This document shows positions 1-7,771 of a stretch of 64,000 bases of DNA, one piece after another. The DNA lies in assembly GCA_007988785.1 (NCBI GenBank), contig BJUU01000001.1, forward strand, positions 62,001 to 126,000, written 5' to 3'. This DNA comes from Agrococcus baldri (GTDB taxonomy: Bacteria > Actinomycetota > Actinomycetes > Actinomycetales > Microbacteriaceae). Each line of letters begins with the position of its first letter. The first letter of the stretch is position 1. The notes under the pieces are model-generated. The model saw nothing but the letters and a program-made list of their open reading frames with translations. It made no database searches and was not told the origin of the DNA. Position numbers and translations under genes: made by a program.

Positions 1-1106
1 GGCTGCTGGAAGACCGTGCCGATGCGGGTCGCGAGCTGCTTCGGACGCCAGCGGATGGGTCGCCTCTCGTGCAGCGCGCCGGCACGGCCGGGCGCGCGGT
101 CCCCTTCCGCCTCGCCGGAGCGCGGCGCCCGCAGCACCTCGCTCGCCAGCACCTCACCCGCCACCGGCGGCATGAGGCCCGCGAGCGTGAGCGCGAGCGT
201 CGACTTGCCCGCCCCGTTCGGCCCGGTCACGACGAGCGCCTCGCCGGCGCGGATCTCGAGCGAGACGGCCTCGTGCACGGGCTCGCCGCCACGCCCGGCG
301 CGCAGCTCGGCGAGCTCGAGCAGCGGCGCGCCCGGCCGTCGCGTGCCGCGGCCGACCTCCACCGGCAGGCCCGGCACCCAGACGCCGTCGGCGGCGAGCT
401 GCTCGCCGTGCGCGCCGAGCACGGCGGCCGGTGCGCCGTCGGCCATCGCTCCCCCGCCTGCGGCGAGCACCACGACGCGGTCGACGACCGGCAGCCAGGT
501 CTCCACGCGGTGCTCGACGACCACGAGCGTCGCGCCCGTCTCGCGCGCGACGCGGGCCACCGCATCCCGCACCTCGACGACCCCGGCGGGGTCGAGGTTG
601 GCGGTGGGCTCGTCGAGCAGGATCAGGCCCGGGCGCATCGCGATGACGCCCGCGAGCGCGAGCCGCTGCCGCTGGCCGCCCGAGAGCGCCGCGGTCGAGC
701 GGTCGAGGGCGACGTCGAGGCCCACCGCGTCGAGCGCCTCGTGCACGCGCCGCCAGATCTCGTCGCGCGGCACGGCGAGATTCTCGCAGCCGAACGCCAC
801 GTCGTCGCCGACGCGCGACATGATCGTGTTCGCCTGCGGATCCTGCAGCACGAGGCCCGCGGTGCCGCGCAGCGTCGAGGGATGCGAGCCGTCGACGGCG
901 AGCTCTCCCGCCTCGTCGCCCTCGTCCTCGCCGCCCAGCACCCCGGCGAGCGCCGCGAGCAGGGTCGACTTGCCGGCGCCGGAGGGGCCGAGCAGCAGCA
1001 CCCGCTCGCCGGGCTCGACATCGAGGTCGAGCCCGGCGAGCGCCGGTGCGTCGCGCCCGGCGTGCTGCCAGCCCCAGCCGCGCGCGCGGATGCGGGAGCC
1101 GGTCAC
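1..1106 (-). CDS. ECF/ABC transporter ATPase with two fused ATP-binding cassettes (YkoD-like), 3' end beyond the window
   Basis: This is the energising ATPase of a vitamin-type ECF importer, acting at the cytoplasmic face of the membrane. The first cassette has Walker A GPSGAGKST at residues 40-48, a signature LSGGQRQR and Walker B LILLDEP. A second Walker A, GPNGAGKST, lies near residue 294, so two cassettes are fused as in YkoD. The GTG start at 1106 overlaps the ykoE stop in a GTGA junction, which fixes the start and shows translational coupling. The upstream TPP riboswitch implies a thiamine precursor as substrate. The reading frame is open to base 1, so the C-terminus is missing. A separate transmembrane (YkoC-like) gene would be expected just beyond the left edge; that is inference. 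Confidence 0.88.
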   Translation of the reverse strand, partial: MTGSRIRARGWGWQHAGRDAPALAGLDLDVEPGERVLLLGPSGAGKSTLLAALAGVLGGEDEGDEAGELAVDGSHPSTLRGTAGLVLQDPQANTIMSRVGDDVAFGCENLAVPRDEIWRRVHEALDAVGLDVALDRSTAALSGGQRQRLALAGVIAMRPGLILLDEPTANLDPAGVVEVRDAVARVARETGATLVVVEHRVETWLPVVDRVVVLAAGGGAMADGAPAAVLGAHGEQLAADGVWVPGLPVEVGRGTRRPGAPLLELAELRAGRGGEPVHEAVSLEIRAGEALVVTGPNGAGKSTLALTLAGLMPPVAGEVLASEVLRAPRSGEAEGDRAPGRAGALHERRPIRWRPKQLATRIGTVFQQ

Positions 1107-1717
1107 TTGCCGCGCGACCGCCCCGACGCGAAGCGATCGAGCACGCCGGTGGCCGCGAGCGCGCGCGTCAGCAGCCAGCCGACGAGGCCCGCGAGCACGG
1201 CGCCGGAGACCAGCAGGCAGCCCAGGTAGATCATGAGGAACTCGGTGCTCATCGCGAGGTTGCCCGAGGTGAACAGCTCGAGCACCCAGGCCGCGGCCGC
1301 CGCGGCGGCGCCGGCGAGCATCGCCACGGGCAGGCCGAAGCGCCGGTAGGCGAAGAGCAGGAAGATCAGCTCGGCGCCGAGGCCCTGCGCGATGCCGGCG
1401 TAGACGGTCTCGATCGCCCACACGCTTCCGAGCAGCATCGAGACGGTCGAAGCGAGCAGCTCTACGAACAGCGCGGCACCCGGCTTGCGGATGATGAGCC
1501 CGCCGAGCACGCCGCCGATGAGCCAGATGCCGACGGCGAGGCCGCCGAAGCCGGGCGTGAGCGCGTCCATGCCCTCGAACCAGACGTAGCCGACGCCGTT
1601 CCAGAGCACGAACAGCAGGCCCGTGGCGACGCCGAGCACGGCGGCCACGACGATGTCGACGACCCGCCAGCGGCCGATGCGCTTCGCAGGCGCGGTGGAT
1701 GTGGTGGTTGCAGTCAT
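1103..1717 (-). CDS. ykoE: ECF transporter substrate-binding component YkoE (thiamine/hydroxymethylpyrimidine uptake)
   Basis: This 204-residue integral membrane protein matches the YkoE family of S components, which bind a thiamine precursor for an ECF-type importer. About five to six hydrophobic helices can be seen, beginning at residues 18-40 after a short polar N-terminus. A family-like WNGVGYVWFEGMD segment lies near residues 39-51. It is the first gene of an operon with the double ATPase, and the stop codon overlaps the next start. A TPP riboswitch lies between its promoter and its start. The riboswitch and the YkoD-like partner support the thiamine link; the exact ligand (HMP or thiamine) cannot be read from sequence. 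Confidence 0.9.
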   Translation of the reverse strand: MTATTTSTAPAKRIGRWRVVDIVVAAVLGVATGLLFVLWNGVGYVWFEGMDALTPGFGGLAVGIWLIGGVLGGLIIRKPGAALFVELLASTVSMLLGSVWAIETVYAGIAQGLGAELIFLLFAYRRFGLPVAMLAGAAAAAAAWVLELFTSGNLAMSTEFLMIYLGCLLVSGAVLAGLVGWLLTRALAATGVLDRFASGRSRGK

Positions 1718-1758
1718 GCTGTGCCTTTCTCCAGGTGTGAGATGGCACGGGTGAAGGT

Positions 1759-1846
1759 GTCTCCCTGCGCTGGCATGATCCAGATCAGGTTCGACGGTCG
1801 AAGGCTGCGGCCTTCCTCTCAGCCCGGCGCACCGGACTCCCGTGTC
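1759..1846 (-). promoter_or_regulatory. TPP (thiamine pyrophosphate) riboswitch upstream of ykoE
   Basis: On the minus strand the leader carries the two hallmark THI-box blocks: CTGAGA, and ATCTGGATCATGCCAGCG followed by CAGGGA. They flank a variable GC-rich hairpin (GAAGGCCGCAGCCTTC), the standard P3 position. The element ends about 40 nt before the ykoE ATG. Known TPP riboswitches shut off expression when thiamine pyrophosphate is bound. In actinobacteria this usually works by sequestering the ribosome site; the mechanism here is inferred. Confidence 0.93.
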
Positions 1847-1852
1847 AGCACA

Positions 1853-1858
1853 AGTCTA
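1853..1858 (-). promoter_or_regulatory. Likely -10 element of the ykoE operon
   Basis: TAGACT lies on the minus strand just upstream of the riboswitch. Its spacing would start the transcript at about 1846, the 5' edge of the riboswitch fold. No convincing -35 was identified. Confidence 0.5.
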
Positions 1859-1883
1859 GCCCGGCGGCATGCAGGCGCGGGTC

Positions 1884-1889
1884 TAGGCT
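1884..1889 (+). promoter_or_regulatory. -10 element, likely leaderless transcript of the GDSL hydrolase gene
   Basis: TAGGCT ends 6 nt before the GTG start at 1896, and no Shine-Dalgarno sequence lies between. Transcription would then begin at or next to the start codon. Confidence 0.6.
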
Positions 1890-1895
1890 GGCGCG

Positions 1896-2675
1896 GTGGA
1901 TGAGACCGGGGGCGCGCCGCAGATCCGATCGCTCGTCGCCATCGGCGACAGCTTCACCGAGGGCGTGGGCGACGAGCTGCCCGACGGCTCGGTGCGCGGC
2001 TGGGCCGACCTCGTCGCGGCCGGGCTCGCCACCTCGCTCGGCGAGAGCGTGCGCTACGCCAACCTGGCCATCCGGGGCCGCAAGCTGCACGGCATCCTCT
2101 CCGAGCAGCTCGACGCCGCGATCGCGCTGCGGCCGGACGCCATCAGCATCAACGGCGGCGGCAACGACATCCTCCGGCCGCGCGTCTCGATCGACCACGT
2201 CGGCGAGCGCCTGGCCGATGCCGCGCACCGCATCGCGGCCGCCGGCATCCGCCCCATCCTGCTCTCGGGCGGCAACCCGAGCGAGGTGATGCCGATCGGC
2301 GCCGTCATGCAGCGCCGCGGCGACGCCCTCGCGCGGGCCGTCGAGTCGCGCATCAGCGACCTCGACGCGCCCTACGTCGACAACTGGGGCGACCGCGAGC
2401 TGCGCGGCCCCCGCTTCTGGTCGGCCGACCGGCTGCACCTCAACACCGCGGGGCACGCCCACGTGGCCCGCAACGTGCTGCGCGCGCTCGGGCACGAGGC
2501 GCCGCAGGGCTGGCGCGACCTCGCCGCCGCGACCACGGCAGAGGGCCGGCGCGACCTCGCCTACTACCGCGAGTACGTGCTGCCGTGGCTCGGGCGGCGC
2601 GTCACGGGGCGCTCCTCCGGCGACGGCCGCGATCCGAAGCACGCGACGCTCATCGAGGTGCAGCCGGTCTCGTGA
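1896..2675 (+). CDS. SGNH/GDSL-family hydrolase (lipase/esterase-like)
   Basis: A predicted cytoplasmic esterase-type hydrolase of 259 residues. The SGNH blocks are visible in order: GDSFTEG (nucleophile Ser) near residue 17, the block II Gly around residue 60, GGND near residue 87, and the catalytic DRLHLN Asp/His pair near residue 178. No signal peptide is present. The GTG at 1896 was chosen because it lies 6 nt after a TAGGCT -10 hexamer. The last three codons and the stop fall inside the repeat that begins at 2666, so the natural C-terminus may have been altered by repeat insertion. The substrate is unknown; family members act on acyl esters. Confidence 0.85.
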   Translation: MDETGGAPQIRSLVAIGDSFTEGVGDELPDGSVRGWADLVAAGLATSLGESVRYANLAIRGRKLHGILSEQLDAAIALRPDAISINGGGNDILRPRVSIDHVGERLADAAHRIAAAGIRPILLSGGNPSEVMPIGAVMQRRGDALARAVESRISDLDAPYVDNWGDRELRGPRFWSADRLHLNTAGHAHVARNVLRALGHEAPQGWRDLAAATTAEGRRDLAYYREYVLPWLGRRVTGRSSGDGRDPKHATLIEVQPVS

Positions 2676-2738
2676 CGCGTGCGCCTGCCGCGCGCGCTCC
2701 GGATCCTGAGCCTGTCGAAGGGCGACCTACGGGGACGG
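2666..2738 (+). repeat. Intergenic palindromic repeat, family A copy 1
   Basis: The unit starts GGTCTCGTGACGCG, passes through a GC-rich stem and GCTCCGG, and ends GTCGAAGGGCGACCTACGGGGA. Close copies lie at 5718-5789 (same strand) and 33333-33500 (opposite strand, right half duplicated). It lies between two convergent genes, supplies the stop codon of the upstream one, and overlaps the 3' end of the downstream one. Confidence 0.75.
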
Positions 2739-3572
2739 CGCCGTCACGAAGTCGATGAGCTCCTCGACGCGGCCCAGCAGCGCCGGCTCGAGGTCGTTCC
2801 AGTCGCGCACGCGCGAGCGGATCCGCTGCCACGCCCGCCCGACGTCCTCCCGGGTCTCGTGCGGCATGCCGAGCCGCCGCAGGGTGCCGCGCTTCCAGTC
2901 CTCGCCCTTCGGCACATCCGGCCACGCCTGGATGCCGAGCCGCGCGGGCTTGACCGCCTGCCAGATGTCGATGAACGGATGCCCGACGATGCGCACGTGC
3001 GCGGCGTACTTGCCGGTCGACACGGTCCGGGAGATGCGCGACTCCTTCGAGCCCGTCACCAGGTGGTCGAGCAGGATGCCGAGCCGCCGCTCGCGCGTGG
3101 GCCGGAACTCGGCGACGACCGCGGCGAGGTCGTCGGCGCCGTGCAGCGGCTCGACGACGACGCCCTCGACCCGCAGGTCGTGCCCCCACACCTGCTCGAC
3201 GAGCTCGGCGTCGTGCACGCCCTCGACGAGGATGCGGCTCGGCAGCGCCACGCGCGCCCGCAGCCCCTCGACGGCGCGCGAGCCGGATGCCGTGCGCGTC
3301 GCGGCCGCCTGCTTCGCGACCGCCGGCACGAGCTCGACCTCGACGCCCTCGACGAAGAAGCCGCGGCCGATGGGGAACGCGCGCACCGCGCCGCGCCGAT
3401 CCTCGAGGTGCACGAGCCCGGCCTCGACGCGCACGACGGCGCCGACGAATCCGTCGTGGCGCTCGACGACCAGCTCGCGGGTCGCCTCGACGCGCTTCGG
3501 CGGCGGTGGCGTGCGGGCCGCCTTCGCCTCGGCGGAGAGCACGTCACCGCCCCAGCTGTTCCAATCCATCAC
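2727..3572 (-). CDS. DUF3097 family protein
   Basis: A 281-residue protein matching the actinobacterial DUF3097 family, whose function is not established. Visible features are an N-terminal DWNSWGGDVL segment, a central RILVEGVHDAELVEQVWG segment that looks like a TOPRIM-type acidic loop, and a conserved GHPFIDIWQAVKP stretch near residue 200. There is no signal peptide or membrane segment. The GTG at 3572 is preferred over the ATG three bases inside because it lies exactly 6 nt after the TAGGAT hexamer. It is transcribed alone, convergent with the GDSL gene. The TOPRIM resemblance hints at a nucleic-acid role, but this is weak inference. Confidence 0.85.
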   Translation of the reverse strand: MMDWNSWGGDVLSAEAKAARTPPPPKRVEATRELVVERHDGFVGAVVRVEAGLVHLEDRRGAVRAFPIGRGFFVEGVEVELVPAVAKQAAATRTASGSRAVEGLRARVALPSRILVEGVHDAELVEQVWGHDLRVEGVVVEPLHGADDLAAVVAEFRPTRERRLGILLDHLVTGSKESRISRTVSTGKYAAHVRIVGHPFIDIWQAVKPARLGIQAWPDVPKGEDWKRGTLRRLGMPHETREDVGRAWQRIRSRVRDWNDLEPALLGRVEELIDFVTAPSP

Positions 3573-3578
3573 CGCACG

Positions 3579-3584
3579 ATCCTA
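3579..3584 (-). promoter_or_regulatory. -10 element, likely leaderless transcript of the DUF3097 gene
   Basis: TAGGAT on the minus strand ends 6 nt before the GTG start at 3572, with no Shine-Dalgarno sequence. Confidence 0.6.
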
Positions 3585-3607
3585 GGTCGGGATCGGCCGG
3601 CGACGGC

Positions 3608-4642
3608 TCAGGCGCGCAGCTGCGCGATCGCCTCGAGCGCCGCCCGGTCGCCCTGCACCAGGATGCGCGTCACGACCGACTCCTCCCAGCGCTCGAGCCC
3701 GTCGCGGATGCGCTCGGCCGGGCCGATCAGGCCGATCTCGTCGACGAGGCGGGTCGGCACGGCCGCGATCGCCTCCTCCTTGCGCCCGGCGAGGTAGTGC
3801 TCCTGGATGGCGAGGCACTCGGCCTCGAAGCCGAGCCGCGCGACGGCGTCGAAGTGGAAGTTGGCGCCCTTCGCGCCCATGCCGCCCACGTACAGCGCGA
3901 TCATCGGGCGCAGGCGGTCCGCCGCCGCCTCGACATCCGCGTCCACCACGATCGGCACCGGCACCGACACCTCGAAGCGCTCGGCGGGCGGCAGGCTCGC
4001 GTAGCGCTTCGCGAAGCCCTCGGCGAGCAGCGAGCGCGCCTGCGCGTCGTTGGCGGGCGAGAACAGGAACGGCAGCCAGCCGTCGGCGATCTCGGCGGCC
4101 AGCGCCGTGTTGCGGGGGCCCTCGGCGGCGAGGTGGATGGGGATGTGCGGCCGCAGCGGGTGCAGGGTCGACATGAGCGGCTTGCCGAGGCCCGTGGTGC
4201 CCTCGCCGGTGCGCGGCAGCGGCAGCTGCGGGCCGGCAGCCTCGACGGGCGCCTGTCGCGCCATGATGCTGCGCAGGATGGCGACGTACTCGCGGGTGCG
4301 CGCGAGCGGCTTCGGGAAGGGCTGGCCGTACCAGCCCTCCACCACCTGCGGGCCGCTCACGCCCAGGCCGAGGATGACGCGGCCGCCCGAGAGGTGGTCG
4401 AGCGTCATCGCCGTCATCGCGGTCGATGCGGGGGTGCGCGCCGAGAGCTGCGCGATGCCGGTGGCGAGCCTGATGGTCGAGGTCGACGCGCCCCACCACG
4501 CCAGCGGCGTGAACGCATCCGATCCGTAGGCCTCCGCCGTCCAGACGGAGTCGAAGCCGAGCCGCTCCGCCGCCTGCACCGTCTCGAGCGCGTCGGCGGG
4601 GGCGCCGCGCTTCCAGTAGCCGAGCATGTAGCCGTAGTCCAT
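3608..4642 (-). CDS. LLM class F420-dependent oxidoreductase (luciferase-like monooxygenase fold)
   Basis: A 344-residue protein of the bacterial luciferase-like family; members use F420 or flavin to oxidise or reduce small organic molecules. Family marks are the N-terminal ERLGFDSVWTAEAYGSDAF region (about residue 30), TGIAQLSARTP, the HLSGGRVILGLGVSGPQV barrel segment (about residue 95) and a C-terminal GPAERIRDGLERWEE. The ATG at 4642 is preferred because the frame upstream is only a shadow of the divergent gene. A weak CACGAT hexamer lies 6 nt before it. It is head-to-head with another LLM gene at 4739, about 100 bp away. The substrate is unknown. Confidence 0.88.
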   Translation of the reverse strand: MDYGYMLGYWKRGAPADALETVQAAERLGFDSVWTAEAYGSDAFTPLAWWGASTSTIRLATGIAQLSARTPASTAMTAMTLDHLSGGRVILGLGVSGPQVVEGWYGQPFPKPLARTREYVAILRSIMARQAPVEAAGPQLPLPRTGEGTTGLGKPLMSTLHPLRPHIPIHLAAEGPRNTALAAEIADGWLPFLFSPANDAQARSLLAEGFAKRYASLPPAERFEVSVPVPIVVDADVEAAADRLRPMIALYVGGMGAKGANFHFDAVARLGFEAECLAIQEHYLAGRKEEAIAAVPTRLVDEIGLIGPAERIRDGLERWEESVVTRILVQGDRAALEAIAQLRA

Positions 4643-4725
4643 GCGCCGATCGTGGCATCTCCACGCAGCTCGGCGTGCGCGATTGTCGGCGATCCACGAC
4701 TCCTGCGCCGCCGGCCCCGCATGCC

Positions 4726-4731
4726 TAGGCT
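4726..4731 (+). promoter_or_regulatory. -10 element of the second LLM oxidoreductase gene
   Basis: TAGGCT ends 7 nt before the ATG at 4739, and no Shine-Dalgarno sequence is present. A leaderless transcript is likely. Confidence 0.55.
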
Positions 4732-4738
4732 GTCTGAC

Positions 4739-5653
4739 ATGGACTTCCGCATCTTCACCGAGCCCCAGCAGGGCGCCTCCTACGACGAGTTGCTCGCGGT
4801 CGCGCTGCGCACCGAGCAGCTGGGCTTCGACGGCTTCTTCCGCTCCGACCACTACCTGCGGATGGGCGACGGCGATCCCGGATACGGGCCGACGGATGCG
4901 TGGACGTCGCTGGCAGGGCTCGCACGCGACACGACCCGGCTGCGGCTGGGCACGCTCGTCTCCTCGGTCACCTACCGACTGCCGGGCATCCTGGCCGTGC
5001 AGGTCGCGAACGTCGATGCGATGTCGGGCGGCCGCGTCGAGCTCGGCCTCGGCACCGGCTGGTTCGCCGAGGAGCACGCCGCCTACGGGATCCCCTTCCC
5101 GAAGCGGCGCTTCGACCTGCTCGAGGAGCAGCTCGCGATCGTCACCGGCATGTGGGCCACGCCGGCCGGCGCCCGCTTCTCCTTCGACGGCGCGCACTAC
5201 GAGATCACCGACTCCCCCGCCCTGCCGAAGCCGGCGCAGGAGCGCCTGCCGGTGATCGTCGGCGGCCTCGGCGAGCAGCGCACCCCGCGGCTCGCGGCGC
5301 AGTTCGCCGACGAGCACAACCTCTCGTTCCCGGCCTTCGACCGCATCCGCCCCCTGTTCGCGGCCCTCGACCGCGCCATCGAGGTCGAGGAGCGCACGCG
5401 TCCCGTCGTGCGCTCGGTGGCGCTCGTGGCCTGCGTCGGCGAGGACGAGGCGACGTTCGCGCGCCGCGCCGCGGCGATCGGGCGCGAGCCGGCCGAGCTG
5501 CGCGAGCACGGCGTGGCGGGCACCCGCGCCGAGGTGGAGGACCGGCTGGGCGCGCTCGCCGAGGACGGCGTGGAGCGGGTCTACCTGCAGACGCTCGACC
5601 TGCGCGACCTCGAGCACCTCGACGAGCTCGCGTCGTTCACTGCCGCAGGTTGA
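4739..5653 (+). CDS. LLM class F420-dependent oxidoreductase
   Basis: A 304-residue luciferase-fold protein. It shows TEQLGFDGFFRSDHYLRMG near residue 24, RLGTLVSSVTYR near residue 74 and SGGRVELGLGTGWFAEEH near residue 98, all typical of F420-dependent LLM enzymes (TIGR03560-like). The ATG at 4739 follows a TAGGCT hexamer by 7 nt. The stop codon TGA is part of a GGTTGAGGAG repeat at 5648, so the last residues may be repeat-derived. It diverges from another LLM gene, and the pair may act on related substrates, which cannot be told from sequence. Confidence 0.88.
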   Translation: MDFRIFTEPQQGASYDELLAVALRTEQLGFDGFFRSDHYLRMGDGDPGYGPTDAWTSLAGLARDTTRLRLGTLVSSVTYRLPGILAVQVANVDAMSGGRVELGLGTGWFAEEHAAYGIPFPKRRFDLLEEQLAIVTGMWATPAGARFSFDGAHYEITDSPALPKPAQERLPVIVGGLGEQRTPRLAAQFADEHNLSFPAFDRIRPLFAALDRAIEVEERTRPVVRSVALVACVGEDEATFARRAAAIGREPAELREHGVAGTRAEVEDRLGALAEDGVERVYLQTLDLRDLEHLDELASFTAAG

Positions 5654-5690
5654 GGAGGCCGCGGGCGCAGCCCGCTGCCGTCACGAAACC
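5648..5690 (+). repeat. Intergenic palindromic repeat, family B copy (GGTTGAGGAG ... GTCACGAAACC)
   Basis: A GC-rich stem is bounded by GGTTGAGGAG and TCACGAAACC. Related units lie at 7792-7826, 9659-9699 and 60351-60394. The unit supplies the TGA stop of the preceding LLM gene. Confidence 0.65.
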
Positions 5691-5717
5691 GAAGGCCCCG
5701 GCGAGTCGCCCCTCCGA

Positions 5718-5789
5718 TCTCGTGACGCGAGCGTGCTGCGCACGCGCGCTCCGGCTCCTGCGCCCGTCGAAGGGCGATCTACGGGGACG
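5718..5789 (+). repeat. Intergenic palindromic repeat, family A copy 2
   Basis: It begins TCTCGTGACGCG and ends GGGCGATCTACGGGGACG. It matches the 2666-2738 copy over most of its length, with differences mainly in the central stem. Confidence 0.75.
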
Positions 5790-5790
5790 A

Positions 5791-5822
5791 CGAAGGGGAC
5801 TGCCCGCAGGCAGTCCCCTTCG
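5791..5822. terminator. Bidirectional intrinsic terminator hairpin between convergent genes
   Basis: A perfect 14-bp inverted repeat, CGAAGGGGACTGCC and its complement, encloses a 4-nt CGCA loop. It lies between the LLM gene ending at 5653 and the YeaQ-like gene ending at 5838. There is no U-tract, as is common in high-GC actinobacteria. Confidence 0.8.
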
Positions 5823-5837
5823 CGCGGTTCGCGAGCG

Positions 5838-6110
5838 TCAGGCGCTGGTCTTGCCGCGGTTCTTGGTGATGAGGCCCCAGATCAGCAGCACGATGATCGC
5901 GCCGCCGATCGCGAAGAGCCAGCCGAGCGGCGAGAAGAACGACGTGTAGACGTCCTGGCCGAAGAGACCGGCGATCCAGCCGCCGAGCATGGCGCCCACG
6001 ACGCCCAGCAGCAGCGTGACGATCCAGCCGCCGCCCTGCTTGCCGGGGAGGATGAGCTTCGCGAGCGCACCCGCGATGAGTCCGAAGATGAGGAAGACGA
6101 GGAATCCCAT
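5838..6110 (-). CDS. GlsB/YeaQ/YmgE family stress-response membrane protein
   Basis: A 90-residue, very hydrophobic protein with three predicted transmembrane helices (about residues 2-20, 29-50 and 61-80) and the glycine-rich pattern GLIAGALAKLILPGKQGGG typical of the transglycosylase-associated YeaQ/YmgE family. A Shine-Dalgarno-like GGAAGGA lies about 10 nt before the ATG at 6110. It is a single-gene unit, with the hairpin at 5791-5822 as its terminator. Family members are often stress-induced, but the biochemical role is unknown. Confidence 0.88.
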   Translation of the reverse strand: MGFLVFLIFGLIAGALAKLILPGKQGGGWIVTLLLGVVGAMLGGWIAGLFGQDVYTSFFSPLGWLFAIGGAIIVLLIWGLITKNRGKTSA

Positions 6111-6259
6111 GTGTGCGGTCCTTCCGTGTCGAGGCGGGGCAAGGGGTAAGCCCGCCTGGTCACCGCGATCTGCGGCTCCCTGTGGTGAGCGTACCCCGCA
6201 ACCTGTGAGATTCCTTGGATCCTCGCGGTTCCAGAACTTTGCCGAATCGCAGGCGCCGA
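6111..6259 (-). promoter_or_regulatory. Promoter and leader region of the YeaQ-like gene
   Basis: The minus strand carries TACGCT near 6188-6193, a plausible -10, about 80 nt upstream of the YeaQ-like start. No clear -35 or terminator for gatB was recognised here. Confidence 0.35.
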
Positions 6260-7771
6260 TCAGCCGGCGGCACGCTCCAACACGATCTCCCGCACGCGCG
6301 CCGCATCGGCCTGGCCGCGCATCGCCTTCATCACCGCGCCGATGACGGCGCCCGCGGCCTGCACCTTGCCGTCGCGGATCTTCGCGAGCACGTCGGGCTG
6401 CGCTGCGAGCGCCTCGTCGACCGCCGCGACGAGCGCGGACTCGTCGGTGACGACCTTGAGGCCGCGTGCCTCCGCGACCTCCGCCGGGCTGCCCTCGCCG
6501 GCCATGACGCCCTCGAGCGCCTGTCGCGCGAGCCGGTCGCTGAGGGTGCGCTCGTCGATCAGCCGCTGCAGCTCTGCCACGTGCGCGGGCTCGACGAGGC
6601 TCGCCGCCTCGACGCCGCGCTCGTTGGCGACGCGGGCGATCTCGCCCGTCCACCACTTGCGGGCGCTCTGCGGTGCGGCGCCCGCGGCCACCGTCGCCTC
6701 GACCACGTGCAGCATGTCGCCGTTCACGACGTCCTGGAACTCCAGGTCGCTGAAGCCCCACTCGGCCTTCAGCCGCCGCTTGCGGGCGACGGGCTGCTCG
6801 GGCAGCGCCGCGCGCAGCTCCTCCACCAGCTCGCGACTGGGCTCGACGGGCAGCAGGTCGGGCTCCGGGAAGTAGCGGTAGTCGTCGGCATCCGACTTGG
6901 GGCGGCCGGGGCTCGTCTCGCCGGTGTCCTCGTGCCAGTGACGGGTCTCCTGCGTGATGGTGCCGCCGTCGGCGAGGATCGCCGCCTGCCGCTGGATCTC
7001 GTAGCGCACCGCGCGCTCGACCGAGCGCATCGAGTTGACGTTCTTCGTCTCGGTGCGGGTGCCGAGCTGCTGCGAGCCGCGCGGCCGCAGCGACACGTTC
7101 GCGTCGCAGCGCAGGTTGCCGCGCTCCATGCGCGCCTCGGAGATGCCGAGCGAGAGCACGATGTCGCGGATGGCGCCGACGTAGGCCCTCGCGAGCTCGG
7201 GCGCGTCGTGCTCGGCGCCGAAGATCATGTGCGTGACGATCTCGACCAGCGGCACACCGGCCCGGTTGTAGTCGACCAGCGAGTACTCGGCGCCTTGGAT
7301 GCGGCCGGTCGAGCCGCCCACGTGGGTGAGCTTGCCGGCATCCTCCTCCATGTGCGCGCGCTCGATCGGCACCGTGACCTGCCGGCCGCTCGCGAGCTCG
7401 ATCTCGACCGCGCCCTCGAAGGCGATGGGCTCGTCGTACTGCGAGATCTGGTAGTTCTTCGGCGTGTCCGGGTAGAAGTAGTTCTTGCGCGCGAAGCGGC
7501 ACGAGGTCGCGATCTGGCAGCCGAGCGCGAGCCCGAGCGAGATCGAGTAGCGCACGGCCGTCTCGTTCGTGACCGGCAGGCTGCCGGGCAGGCCGAGGCT
7601 CAGCGGGTCGATGAGCGTGTTGGGCTCCGCACCGTGGAACTCCGGATGCGCCGGGTTGGGCGCGGCCGAGAACATCTTGGTGCTCGTGCCCAGCTCGACG
7701 TGCACCTCGAAGCCGAGCACCGGCTCGAACAGCTCGAGCGCCTTGTCGAAGTCCATCAGCTTCGCCTTCAT
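6260..7771 (-). CDS. gatB: Asp-tRNA(Asn)/Glu-tRNA(Gln) amidotransferase subunit B
   Basis: GatB, 503 residues, the normal length. Together with GatA and GatC it converts mischarged Glu-tRNA(Gln) (and Asp-tRNA(Asn)) to the amidated form in the cytoplasm; GatB binds the tRNA and performs the kinase/transfer step. Visible are the N-terminal [16 protein letters not shown], the [24 protein letters not shown]-type region (about residue 90), the [16 protein letters not shown] segment, and the C-terminal YqeY-like tail domain. The ATG overlaps the gatA stop in an ATGA junction. Third gene of gatC-gatA-gatB. Confidence 0.97.
   Translation of the reverse strand: MKAKLMDFDKALELFEPVLGFEVHVELGTSTKMFSAAPNPAHPEFHGAEPNTLIDPLSLGLPGSLPVTNETAVRYSISLGLALGCQIATSCRFARKNYFYPDTPKNYQISQYDEPIAFEGAVEIELASGRQVTVPIERAHMEEDAGKLTHVGGSTGRIQGAEYSLVDYNRAGVPLVEIVTHMIFGAEHDAPELARAYVGAIRDIVLSLGISEARMERGNLRCDANVSLRPRGSQQLGTRTETKNVNSMRSVERAVRYEIQRQAAILADGGTITQETRHWHEDTGETSPGRPKSDADDYRYFPEPDLLPVEPSRELVEELRAALPEQPVARKRRLKAEWGFSDLEFQDVVNGDMLHVVEATVAAGAAPQSARKWWTGEIARVANERGVEAASLVEPAHVAELQRLIDERTLSDRLARQALEGVMAGEGSPAEVAEARGLKVVTDESALVAAVDEALAAQPDVLAKIRDGKVQAAGAVIGAVMKAMRGQADAARVREIVLERAAG

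Noticed and set aside
3287-5617. Very long open frames opposite or around the LLM genes (e.g. 3287-4738 plus, 4643-5617 minus).
   Set aside because: Arg/Ala/Pro/Gly-rich translation with no domain; they are codon-position shadows of the real genes on the other strand.
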